Source of the DNA: JAGLSB01 sp023135955 | GTDB lineage: Bacteria; Bacteroidota; Bacteroidia; Bacteroidales; GCA-2748055 | Assembly (NCBI GenBank): GCA_030673645.1 | Contig: DAOVIO010000114.1 | Span: 1-13,567, forward strand | Direction: 5' to 3' | DNA length: 13,567 bases | Shown here: piece after piece, positions 1 through 7,959 of the stretch | Numbering within the stretch: the first letter of the stretch is position 1 | How the letters are laid out: each line of letters starts with the position of its first letter | Notes under the pieces: model-generated | Database searches by the model: none | Seen by the model: only the letters and a program-made list of their open reading frames with translations | Told to the model about the DNA's origin: nothing | Made by a program: the position numbers and the translations under genes

Positions 1-256
1 CATACAATAGCGACGCAATGATACTAGTTGTTCCCAGACTAAATTGGCCAGAAATAATTTCAGCTGTTTCAAGAATTTTAATTATTTGAGGCTTTTCGAT
101 GAGCCTGGGAATAGAATTGCAATTATCATTAGCATAATCAAAAGCAAGTTTTAAATTTACTAAATCTGCCTCCGCAGAACTAAGCTTACAATTCCTCAGG
201 ATCTTTCTGTATAGCTTAATTATCTGAGTATCGATTGTATTTTTTTGATCAGTCAT
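1..256 (-). CDS. RelA/SpoT-type (p)ppGpp synthetase/hydrolase homologue, N-terminal part, degenerate HD domain
   Basis: The first 85 codons read from an ATG at 256-254 down to the left edge; the gene continues outside the window. The translation begins MTDQKNTIDTQIIKLYRKIL and ends with LGTTSIIASLLY. It aligns with the start of long RelA/SpoT proteins, where the HD hydrolase domain reads PYIxHPLAVARI...GLGTTSIVAALLHD. In this protein the first metal-binding His of the HP motif is Lys60, and the His of the HD dyad is Tyr85. The next codon begins with G, which would allow the Asp. The KxGEPY stretch is also lost. From family knowledge, these His residues hold the Mn2+ needed for (p)ppGpp hydrolysis, so I infer a hydrolase-dead protein, possibly synthetase-only, as in proteobacterial RelA. 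The synthetase, TGS and ACT parts cannot be seen. No clear ribosome binding site precedes the start. The family call rests on a short segment and is moderately sure. Confidence 0.6.
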   Translation of the reverse strand, partial: MTDQKNTIDTQIIKLYRKILRNCKLSSAEADLVNLKLAFDYANDNCNSIPRLIEKPQIIKILETAEIISGQFSLGTTSIIASLLY

Positions 257-587
257 TAAGAATTGAATATTCTTGAAAAAAATTTATCTAATAAAATATT
301 CTTTACTCTTCCACAAACGAAAGAATTTTATTTTCTTTATAACAAAAATAGTATTATTTGGTGAAAGCTGAGTTGTAAGTGTTTAATTTGGTCTTGATTC
401 AGTAAATTTTCTCTTTATCAGATTATTTCTATGGTTGCTAGTTACTGGTTACTGGTTTCTAGTTAGTTAGTCAGTACCCAGCAACCAGCAACCAGTCCAG
501 TGTGCGGGCAAAAAAGCCGCAATTTTAAATTGAAAATAACAGTATCATGTTATATAGTAGCAACCAGTACCCAGCAACCAGCAAACC
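257..587. other. Intergenic space between divergent genes, with repeats near its right end
   Basis: This 331-bp space separates the minus-strand RelA/SpoT-type gene from the plus-strand transporter operon, so it should hold promoters for both directions. The left 170 bp are plain AT-rich sequence. TTTG-containing stretches near 351-360 and 391-401 loosely resemble the Bacteroidota -7 element (TAnnTTTG), but none matches exactly, so I name no promoter. The right part holds the CCAGCAACCAG repeat cluster listed separately. A 60-codon plus-strand reading frame beginning at 500 runs across the repeats into the transporter gene and is not credible as a gene. Confidence 0.6.
433..587. repeat. CCAGCAACCAG-type short repeats, direct and inverted, ending at the yfcC-like start codon
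   Basis: A 20-bp sequence, CAGTACCCAGCAACCAGCAA, occurs identically at 472-491 and 565-584, with starts 93 bp apart. The left flank (433-460, built from GGTTGCTAG and GTTACTGG units) is an imperfect inverted copy of the 472-500 arm, so 433-500 could fold into a long imperfect hairpin. The second direct copy ends three bases before the ATG at 588. It therefore forms the whole translation-initiation region of the downstream gene, and no purine-rich Shine-Dalgarno sequence is present. Such low-complexity CCAGCAACCAG arrays look like dispersed intergenic repeats. Mobility cannot be judged from one locus. Confidence 0.8.
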
Positions 588-2189
588 ATGGCAAACACAA
601 GAAAATTCCCCCACACCTACGTAATCATCTTTTCCTTTATCCTTTTTTCAGCAATACTTACCTGGTTTATTCCAGGAGGTGAATTTGAGAGGGATTTGAT
701 AAATGTAAATGGAATAGAACGCGAAGTAATAAAACAAAATTCCTTTGAGTTTACAGAATCACGACCGCAGACATGGGAAATATTCTCAGCATTTTATGAA
801 GGATTTGTTGATAAGGCCGACATTATTGTTTTTATTCTGATTATTGGTGGAGCCTTCTGGATAATGAATGAATCGAGAGCAATTGATGTAGGAATTTTAT
901 CCTTTCTCAAGATTTCAAGAAGATTAGAAAGGTTTAGGTTTATTAAATTCCTTGGGGTAAATAATATCATCATTACTACTATTATGCTGATATTCAGCAT
1001 CTTTGGCGCTACCTTTGGAATGAGTGAAGAAACAATTGCATTTATAATAATATTTGTGCCCCTTTCTATCTCAATGGGTTATGATTCAATAACCGGTGTT
1101 GCAATGAGCTTTGTTGCTGCGGGCTTGGGATTTGCAGGCGCATTACTTAATCCATTTACGATTGGAATTGCTCAGGGTTTATCCAGTCTTCCTTTGTTTT
1201 CTGGCATTGAGTACAGATTTTTTTGCTGGATAGTAATTAATTTTATTGGAATAGCATGGGTATTAAGATATGCCAGTCGAATAAAAAAGAATCCACTTAA
1301 ATCGCCTGTATATGCTGAAGATGAATACTGGAGAAAGAAAGGAGCAGAAAGCAATGAAAGTATTAAATATTACACACCGAGAGCAAGTTGGTGGACATAT
1401 ATTATTCTCTCGGGAATATTGATAAGTTTTGCCATTTTACATCCAATTTCTACTTTAAATGTTGGAAATTCAGCTTATGTGGCTCCTGTATTACCAGTAC
1501 TTGCCGGACTCTTTGCTATCACAGGATTTATCACTGCAAGAAAATCATTGCATTTTTTCATTTTGAACCTTCTGATATTTACTCTTTTATATCTTATTGC
1601 AGGTGTAATGGGATACGGATGGTACATAATGGAAATAGCAACATTATTCTTTGTAATGGGCATTTTCAGTGGAATTGCAATGCAGAAGTCCCCAAGCGAT
1701 ATTACAAATCTTTTTATCGCCGGAGTTAAAGATATTCTTTCTGCAGCATTGGTAGTTGGACTAGCTGGTGGTATACTCTTTGTTTTAGAAAATGGAAGAA
1801 TAATTGATACACTTCTCTATTATATTGCTTTATCTATGGCTGATTTTGGCAAAACTGCCTCTATTGGGATGATGTATATATTTCAGACTATGATAAACAT
1901 AGTAATACCATCAGGATCAGCAAAAGCAGCTCTTACTATGCCTATGATGTCTCAATTCTCAGATTTGATTGGAGTTTCCAGACAAGCAACTGTAATGGCA
2001 TTTCAGTTTGGTGATGGATTTACAAATATGATTACACCTACTTCAGCTATCCTTATTGCCGTATTGGGAGTGGCTCGGATACCTTATAATAAATGGGTAA
2101 AGTGGATTACTCCTTTTATGATCGTACTAATTATTCTGGGATTCCTTTTATTACTCCCTACAGTGTTTATGGAATTGAATGGATTTTAA
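588..2189 (+). CDS. YfcC-family (DcuC superfamily) inner-membrane carrier
   Basis: This 533-residue polytopic membrane protein has about 12 hydrophobic segments. The first, residues 10-28 (HTYVIIFSFILFSAILTWF), is followed by IPGGEF, a YfcC-type N-terminus. Two hallmark regions support the family: FGMSEETIAF...GYDS...GFAGALLNPFTIGIAQ in the first half, and IPSGSAKAALTMPMMSQ...GVSRQATVMAFQFGDGFTNMITPTSA near the C-terminus. Length fits the family (E. coli YfcC is about 506). Related carriers move dicarboxylates or amino acids across the inner membrane using an ion gradient; the substrate here is not shown. The start at 588 is the only one placing the usual short leader before HTYV. It lies directly against a repeat and has no Shine-Dalgarno sequence. 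As first gene of the four-gene cluster ending in a 5-oxoprolinase-like enzyme, it may import the substrate or exchange a product such as glutamate. That role is inference. Confidence 0.85.
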   Translation: MANTRKFPHTYVIIFSFILFSAILTWFIPGGEFERDLINVNGIEREVIKQNSFEFTESRPQTWEIFSAFYEGFVDKADIIVFILIIGGAFWIMNESRAIDVGILSFLKISRRLERFRFIKFLGVNNIIITTIMLIFSIFGATFGMSEETIAFIIIFVPLSISMGYDSITGVAMSFVAAGLGFAGALLNPFTIGIAQGLSSLPLFSGIEYRFFCWIVINFIGIAWVLRYASRIKKNPLKSPVYAEDEYWRKKGAESNESIKYYTPRASWWTYIILSGILISFAILHPISTLNVGNSAYVAPVLPVLAGLFAITGFITARKSLHFFILNLLIFTLLYLIAGVMGYGWYIMEIATLFFVMGIFSGIAMQKSPSDITNLFIAGVKDILSAALVVGLAGGILFVLENGRIIDTLLYYIALSMADFGKTASIGMMYIFQTMINIVIPSGSAKAALTMPMMSQFSDLIGVSRQATVMAFQFGDGFTNMITPTSAILIAVLGVARIPYNKWVKWITPFMIVLIILGFLLLLPTVFMELNGF

Positions 2190-2213
2190 TATTTTCACTT
2201 TTAATCTTACTTT

Positions 2214-2885
2214 ATGAAGCGTCTAATTTGTATCCTTTTTGTTTTTGTATCTATTTCAGCTAAAGCTCAGAATGAGAAAAATTTATTAATTGAACTGGGA
2301 ACAGAAATCCCGCTTAATTATTCCATAGGTCTAGTATCTAATTTTAGTGAGCATCTACAATTTTCATTTAGGACAGGAGTATTAACCAAGCCCTATGACC
2401 TTTTAATTCTTGAAATTATTGAACTTACCGGAACGAAGGAATCTCTTGTTAATACAATCCGTGATGCTTTTACCTACGGACTTACGGCAAAAGGAGGTAT
2501 TAATTACACATTTCCTGAGTTCTATACCGGAATTTATTATTCCTATGGGCAAATACACGCCACAGATGTGCCCGTAGATATACTAAATAATTATTTTGAA
2601 TTTAATCTGCCACCAAATTTTTTTGACCCTATCGAATATACACTTGAATCTACTTTGCATAATATTGGGATAATGATAGGAAAAACCTTTCCTCTTTCGG
2701 AAAATATTTCCCTGGCTACAGAGTTTTCGATGATAAAAGCAATTAAAACTAAGAATTCTATATCTTGTATATATGATGATGAAATGATATTGGCATCCAA
2801 TATAATTCATGATAAATTGGATCCACTCTATAAAAAATTTGCATACCTGCCATCAATAAACGTTTTTGTTAGATTTAATCTGTAA
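2214..2885 (+). CDS. Small predicted outer-membrane beta-barrel protein, function unknown
   Basis: The protein has 223 residues. It opens with a clear signal peptide (MKRLICILFVFVSISAKAQ) with a likely cut after AKA. The mature part has alternating hydrophobic strands with Gly, Tyr and Phe, such as YGLTAKGGINYTF, FYTGIYYSYGQI and SINVFVRFNL, and ends in a short aromatic strand. This is the pattern of Bacteroidota outer-membrane barrels of roughly 8 to 10 strands. I recognise no named family. It lies 24 bp after the YfcC-type gene and 27 bp before the NRAMP-like gene on the same strand, so it is almost certainly co-transcribed. A pore or sensor for the operon's substrate at the outer membrane is plausible but not shown. 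It could also be a periplasmic beta-rich protein. Confidence 0.65.
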   Translation: MKRLICILFVFVSISAKAQNEKNLLIELGTEIPLNYSIGLVSNFSEHLQFSFRTGVLTKPYDLLILEIIELTGTKESLVNTIRDAFTYGLTAKGGINYTFPEFYTGIYYSYGQIHATDVPVDILNNYFEFNLPPNFFDPIEYTLESTLHNIGIMIGKTFPLSENISLATEFSMIKAIKTKNSISCIYDDEMILASNIIHDKLDPLYKKFAYLPSINVFVRFNL

Positions 2886-2912
2886 ATATACTCAAACCAC
2901 AATAGGGATAGT

Positions 2913-4214
2913 ATGAAGAAATCTATTCTGAATATTCTTTTCTGGTCAATTGTTTCAGCCGCTTTTATAGGTCCTGGAACAATAACCACGGCAGCAAAAT
3001 CGGGATCTCTTTTTGGAATGGATTTGCTCTGGGCCTTATTATTCTCCACGCTAGCTTGTCTGCTCCTTCAGGAAGCTGCATCACGAATAACAATTGTTAC
3101 TGGGAGAAACCTTGGAGAAACCCTGTATTTCAAATTAAAAAACAACCTAAGTGGCAAAATTAGCCTGGTACTAATTGCTTTAGCTATTTATATAGGTGCT
3201 GCAGCATATGAAATGGGGAATTTAATAGGTGCCAGAGAAGGAATCTCTCTACTGTTTCCTCAGAATGAAAAACTTGGAGTATTGATAATAAGCACTTTCG
3301 CTGCAACCATTCTTCTAATTCCTTCTTTAAAAATTATCGCAAGAATAATGGGGGTTTTAGTAATGATACTTGGAATCTCTTTTCTGGTAACCGCTATTAA
3401 AATTGGGCCCGAATTAGGTGAAATCACAAGTGGATTATTCAGCTTCAGAATTCCCGAACATTCTCAGGCTCCAGTCCTTATCCTGGGATTAATAGGTACT
3501 ACAATTGTTCCATATAATTTGTTTTTGGGTTCAGGTCTGACAAATAATAAACAAGGCTTATCTGAAATGAGGTCGGGTTTAGCAATAGCCGTAATATTAG
3601 GTGGGATATTTTCAATGGCAGTTCTTATTGTCGGCAGTTCTGTAATTGGAGAATTTAGCTTTGAAAATCTTTCTATGGCCCTTGATAGAAAAGCGGGGAA
3701 TTCGGGGAAAATTCTTCTTGGAACAGGGCTATTTGCTGCAGGCTTTACTTCTGCCATTACAGCACCACTTGCGGCTGCTATAACGCTTAAAAGCCTTTCT
3801 GGGTCTCTAAATTTAAATCACTGGAAACCAGCAGGTAAATATTTTCGATTAAGTTGGTCTTTTATTTTATTAATTGGAACCGGTTTTGCACTAATCGATA
3901 TTAAACCTGTACCTGCTATTATTTTAGCACAAGCCCTTAATGGATTAATCCTCCCATTTATCAGTTTCTTTTTGGTATGGGCTATCAATGACAAAGAAAT
4001 ATCTAAGGTAAAAAATACCATACTGAATAATGTTTTACTATTCATTACCCTTGTTGTCAGTTTGGTAATTGGACTAAGAAATCTTCTAAATGCTTTAAGT
4101 AAAATTAATTCTATAAAATATCTGAACAACAGTTCATTTTTAACAATTATCATAATTGTATCTATTATCTTCACAGGAGTTTTTATGATCAGGATTTACA
4201 GAAGAAATGAATAA
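2913..4214 (+). CDS. NRAMP-fold (SLC11-like) transporter lacking the canonical metal-binding motifs
   Basis: This 433-residue membrane protein with about 11 hydrophobic segments aligns with NRAMP proteins along its length. TM1 reads AFIGPGTITTAAKSGSLFG where metal transporters have AYIDPGN...AGAQFG, and TM6 reads LIGTTIVPYNLFLGSGL where they have LIGATVMPHNLYLHS. The Asp and Asn of DPGN are thus Gly20 and Thr23, and the Met and His of MPHN are Val199 and Tyr201. A late conserved region, GLFAAGFTSAITAPLAAAI (residues 272-290), is retained. From family knowledge, the lost side chains coordinate Mn2+ or Fe2+, so ordinary metal transport is unlikely. The stop overlaps the next start by 8 bp (ATGAATAATAA context), implying translational coupling to the 5-oxoprolinase-like enzyme. 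YcsG of Bacillus, an NRAMP relative next to the PxpABC 5-oxoprolinase genes, is a known parallel. I infer uptake of 5-oxoproline or a similar organic substrate; annotation as a metal transporter would probably be misleading. Confidence 0.85.
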   Translation: MKKSILNILFWSIVSAAFIGPGTITTAAKSGSLFGMDLLWALLFSTLACLLLQEAASRITIVTGRNLGETLYFKLKNNLSGKISLVLIALAIYIGAAAYEMGNLIGAREGISLLFPQNEKLGVLIISTFAATILLIPSLKIIARIMGVLVMILGISFLVTAIKIGPELGEITSGLFSFRIPEHSQAPVLILGLIGTTIVPYNLFLGSGLTNNKQGLSEMRSGLAIAVILGGIFSMAVLIVGSSVIGEFSFENLSMALDRKAGNSGKILLGTGLFAAGFTSAITAPLAAAITLKSLSGSLNLNHWKPAGKYFRLSWSFILLIGTGFALIDIKPVPAIILAQALNGLILPFISFFLVWAINDKEISKVKNTILNNVLLFITLVVSLVIGLRNLLNALSKINSIKYLNNSSFLTIIIIVSIIFTGVFMIRIYRRNE

Positions 4215-7200
4215 TAAACATTACAATATTTTTATTGATACAGGTGGTACCTTTACCGATTGTATTGCTGTTACTCCAGATGGTGAGAGAATTTGTCGGA
4301 AAGTCCTTAGCAGTGGGAGTCTTCGTGCTGTTATTTCCAAATGGAAAAATGAACATACTTTTCTAATTGAGCATAAATGGAGTGTTAGCAAAGATATTTT
4401 CCGGAATTATATTATTAGATTTCCGGAATTCCCAGAACATCAATCTGTTGTTAAAAGATTTGATATTGATAATAATCGAATTGGATTAAGAACTCCTTTG
4501 CCTGGATTATCAGGAAAAGAAGGAATTGTTATTGAGCTTACCGCAAAGGAGGAGGCTCCGGTACTTGGAATAAGATTGATAACTGAGACTGCTTTAAATG
4601 AAGAGTTTCCTCCAATGAATGTGAGACTTGGCTCAACAAAAGGAACTAATGCTCTATTGGAGGAAAAAGGTGCTCCGACAGCTTTGTTAATTACAGAGGG
4701 TTTCAAAGATCTGTTATTTATTGGTACTCAGGCAAGACCTGATATCTTCTCTAAAGAGATTAATATTCCCAAACCAATTACTAAAACTATTATTGAAATT
4801 GAAGAGCGGATTTCCTCAAATGGAAGAATCTTAAAAAAGACAGATCCGGAAAAAATTAATATTCAGCTAAATAATCTTAAAAATACAGATGTAAATAGCA
4901 TTGCTATTGCCCTTTTAAATTCAGTAAAAAATCCTGTTCATGAAAAGGAATTAAGGAGTCTATGCAGTGAAGCAGGCTTCGCAAATATTTCTGTTTCAAG
5001 TGATTTAAGTGAAATGATAAAATTACTCGAAAGAGCTGAAACAACTGTTGTTAATGCATATCTGACACCTATAATTCATGAATATATTTCGAATGTATTT
5101 TTTACTTTGAATGCTTCCAGTTTAAAAATAATGACGAGTGCGGGTGGCTTAGTTGATTCTTCATCTTTTCATCCTAAAGATAGTTTATTGAGTGGTCCTG
5201 CCGGGGGTGTGGTGGGAGCCGCGATTTGTGGAAGAATGGCAGGTTTTAAAAAGCTGATAAGTTTCGATATGGGTGGAACCAGTACTGATGCAAGTCGTTT
5301 TGATGACTCCTACGATTATGTATACGAGCTTAAAGTGGGGAATGCAAAAATTATGAGTCCGGCACTCTCAATTGAAACAGTAGCTGCTGGAGGTGGATCT
5401 ATATGTGGATTTGACGGGTTTAAACTTTTTACCGGACCGGAAAGTGCCGGTGCCAGTCCGGGACCGGCATGCTACGGAGCTGGTGGCCCACTTACTATAA
5501 CGGATGTTAATCTATTATCTGGCAGATTATTACCTGAGAACTTTTCCATTCCTGTTTATATGCATAAGGCAGAAAACAAACTTCAGGAATTATTGGAACA
5601 GATTGAAGTTGCTACTGGGGAAAGACCAGTTAGAATTAAATTATTAGAAGATTTTTTGAGTATAGCTAATGAAATTATGGCTGGAGCTATTCAGAGAATT
5701 TCTGTACGTCAAGGATATGCTCCCTTCGAATATGCACTGGTTTCTTTTGGTGGGGCTGGGGGACTGCACGCTTGTGATATTGCAGAGCTTTTGGATATGG
5801 AGAATATTATTATTCCAAAAGAAGCGGGATTGCTTAGTGCTTATGGAATAGGGAATGCAAAAATGGAAAGTTTTGCCAGTCGACAATTTTTAACCGAGTT
5901 AAAGAATGTTGAATATTTTATTCCTGAATTTGTCAAAAAACTGGAAAATGTAGCCATTAAGAAACTGGAAAATGATGGTATCGAGAGGTCGAATATACAA
6001 ACCAGAGAAAAGCTGGTATATCTTCGTTTAAAAGGCCAGGATAGTAGTATCGAAATTAACTGGAAACCAAATGTTAATCTTGCCTGGCGATTTAAAAGAC
6101 GTTATATCGATCTCTTCGGGCACTGGGTTCAGAATCGCGCTATAGAACTAGATGCTATAAGAATAGTTGTATCTGAGAAATCTCCTGCATTCAAAGCTGA
6201 AGATGAAACCCTACACCCATGTCAACCTGAAACAGATATTTATTCAATAAATAACGATCCTGCATTCGAATTGAAAAAACTCCGTGCCGGTGCTAATATA
6301 AAAGGTCCGGCAATAATTCTCGACGATTTTAGCACATTCTATATCAAAAATGGATGGGAATTTATACTGGATCAAAACTTGATAGCTGTTCTGAAAAAGA
6401 AATCCAGAACAAAGAAAATTATTGAAGCTACAAATCAAGCTGAGTTGGAGCTGTTTACGAATAGATTCATGTCTATCCCTGAAAATATGGGTGCCATGTT
6501 GCAAAGAACCGCTTTGAGTGTAAATATTAAAGAAAGGTTGGATTATTCCTGTGCTCTACTTGATGCTGAAGGATACCTTGTAGCTAATGCACCACATATT
6601 CCAGTACATTTGGGTGGTCTGGGAGTATGTGTCAGAAAATTGCTGAAGGAAATAAAATTCAGATCCGGCGATACTATTGTAACCAATCACCCAGGATTTG
6701 GAGGTTCCCATTTACCAGATGTAACTACTATTTCTCCTGTTTTTATAAGAAATAAATTATTTGCTTTCGTGGTTAACCGTGCTCATCATAGCGAAATAGG
6801 AGGAATTTCACCAGGATCTATGCCACCCGGAGCAAAAAATCTTGCCGAGGAAGGTGTGGTTATTCCTCCATTTTTCCTTATGCGTAGAGGGAAGGCAGAT
6901 TGGGAAGGTATACGGAAGGTATTTCTGAATGCAGATTATCCAACACGTTCACTTCAGGAAAATATGGCCGACCTGAATGCTGCCCTAGCAGCAAATAATA
7001 GAGGTTTGGAATTACTCCGGGAATTAGCCTATCAGTATGGTGAAGACAAGCTAAGCTATTATTTTAAGGCTCTACGTGAATATGCTTCCTCCAGAATGAA
7101 AGTTACCCTATCTAATATAGCAGATGGGAATTATCAGGCTGAAGAAAGATTGGATGATAACAGTGTTTTATCAGTGAATATTACTAAATCCAATGATAGA

Positions 7201-7959
7201 TTAGATATTGATTTTACCGGAAGCTCTGGTGTTCATCCTTTAAACATGAATGCAACAGAAGCTATTGTTAACTCTGTTGTGATTTATACCATGAGGTTGT
7301 TACTGGGAGAGGATATTCCTCTAAATGATGGATTAATGGACTTAGTAAGTATTAAAATTCCAACAGGAATTCTTAATCCGGAATTTTTTGGGAATCCAAT
7401 GGATTGTCCGGCAGTAGTGGGTGGTAATGTTGAAATTAGTCAACGATTAACAGATACCCTATTAAAGGCATTTAATACCATGGCAGCTTCGCAGGGTACA
7501 ATGAACAATGTATTATTTGGAAATGAAGAATTTGGATATTATGAGACACTAGCAGGAGGAACAGGGGCCGGGGAAGGTTTTCATGGCAGGGATGCAACTC
7601 ATCATCATATGACAAATACTCGTATAACAGATCCTGAGGTGATAGAGCAGCGCTTTCCTGTCAGAATAAATCGTTTTGCTATTAGGGAAGGCTCAGGTGG
7701 TGCAGGGAAATGGAATGGAGGAAATGGACTTATTAGGGAATATGAATTTCTCGAAAGCGTGAATTTGTCAATACTATCTCAAAGAAGAGAATCTGGTCCT
7801 TATGGCATTATGGGAGGCAAAGACGGACTTCCAGGAAAACAATATCTAATCAAAAAAGATGGGAGCCATGTTTCGATTAAAGGGATTGATAATATAGACG
7901 TGGTAGCCGGAGATAGATTTATTATTGAGACACCTGGTGGTGGAGGTTGGAAGAGGTGA
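4207..7959 (+). CDS. ATP-dependent 5-oxoprolinase-like HyuA-HyuB fusion (hydantoinase/oxoprolinase family)
   Basis: One 1250-residue chain holds both subunits, as in eukaryotic 5-oxoprolinase (about 1288 residues). The HyuA half runs over residues 1-735. It has IDTGGTFTD (10-18), the STKGTNALLEEKG segment (143-155), LSGPAGG (328-334), the second phosphate-type motif FDMGGTSTD (353-361), and CYGAGGPLTITDVN (422-435). The HyuB half runs from about 740 to the end. It has NHPGFGGSHLPD (827-838), AHHSEIGG (859-866), HHHMTNTRITDPE (1132-1144) and a TPGGGGW tail. The MTNTRITDPE block and C-terminal layout match 5-oxoprolinases better than hydantoinases. Expected reaction: ATP-driven ring opening of 5-oxo-L-proline to L-glutamate in the cytoplasm. 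Between the first Gly-Gly motif and TNALLE the chain is about 60 residues longer than the mammalian enzyme as I recall it. It starts inside the NRAMP-like gene and closes the cluster. N-methylhydantoin or another cyclic amide remains a possible substrate. Confidence 0.88.
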   Translation: MNNKHYNIFIDTGGTFTDCIAVTPDGERICRKVLSSGSLRAVISKWKNEHTFLIEHKWSVSKDIFRNYIIRFPEFPEHQSVVKRFDIDNNRIGLRTPLPGLSGKEGIVIELTAKEEAPVLGIRLITETALNEEFPPMNVRLGSTKGTNALLEEKGAPTALLITEGFKDLLFIGTQARPDIFSKEINIPKPITKTIIEIEERISSNGRILKKTDPEKINIQLNNLKNTDVNSIAIALLNSVKNPVHEKELRSLCSEAGFANISVSSDLSEMIKLLERAETTVVNAYLTPIIHEYISNVFFTLNASSLKIMTSAGGLVDSSSFHPKDSLLSGPAGGVVGAAICGRMAGFKKLISFDMGGTSTDASRFDDSYDYVYELKVGNAKIMSPALSIETVAAGGGSICGFDGFKLFTGPESAGASPGPACYGAGGPLTITDVNLLSGRLLPENFSIPVYMHKAENKLQELLEQIEVATGERPVRIKLLEDFLSIANEIMAGAIQRISVRQGYAPFEYALVSFGGAGGLHACDIAELLDMENIIIPKEAGLLSAYGIGNAKMESFASRQFLTELKNVEYFIPEFVKKLENVAIKKLENDGIERSNIQTREKLVYLRLKGQDSSIEINWKPNVNLAWRFKRRYIDLFGHWVQNRAIELDAIRIVVSEKSPAFKAEDETLHPCQPETDIYSINNDPAFELKKLRAGANIKGPAIILDDFSTFYIKNGWEFILDQNLIAVLKKKSRTKKIIEATNQAELELFTNRFMSIPENMGAMLQRTALSVNIKERLDYSCALLDAEGYLVANAPHIPVHLGGLGVCVRKLLKEIKFRSGDTIVTNHPGFGGSHLPDVTTISPVFIRNKLFAFVVNRAHHSEIGGISPGSMPPGAKNLAEEGVVIPPFFLMRRGKADWEGIRKVFLNADYPTRSLQENMADLNAALAANNRGLELLRELAYQYGEDKLSYYFKALREYASSRMKVTLSNIADGNYQAEERLDDNSVLSVNITKSNDRLDIDFTGSSGVHPLNMNATEAIVNSVVIYTMRLLLGEDIPLNDGLMDLVSIKIPTGILNPEFFGNPMDCPAVVGGNVEISQRLTDTLLKAFNTMAASQGTMNNVLFGNEEFGYYETLAGGTGAGEGFHGRDATHHHMTNTRITDPEVIEQRFPVRINRFAIREGSGGAGKWNGGNGLIREYEFLESVNLSILSQRRESGPYGIMGGKDGLPGKQYLIKKDGSHVSIKGIDNIDVVAGDRFIIETPGGGGWKR

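Noticed and set aside
500..682. 60-codon plus-strand frame across the repeat cluster
   Set aside because: It begins inside low-complexity repeats and ends within the yfcC-like gene in another frame. The protein has no recognisable pattern.
2913..4214. Annotation as a manganese or iron transporter
   Set aside because: The fold matches NRAMP, but the Asp, Asn, Met and His positions of the two metal motifs are all replaced, so the usual label is not supported.
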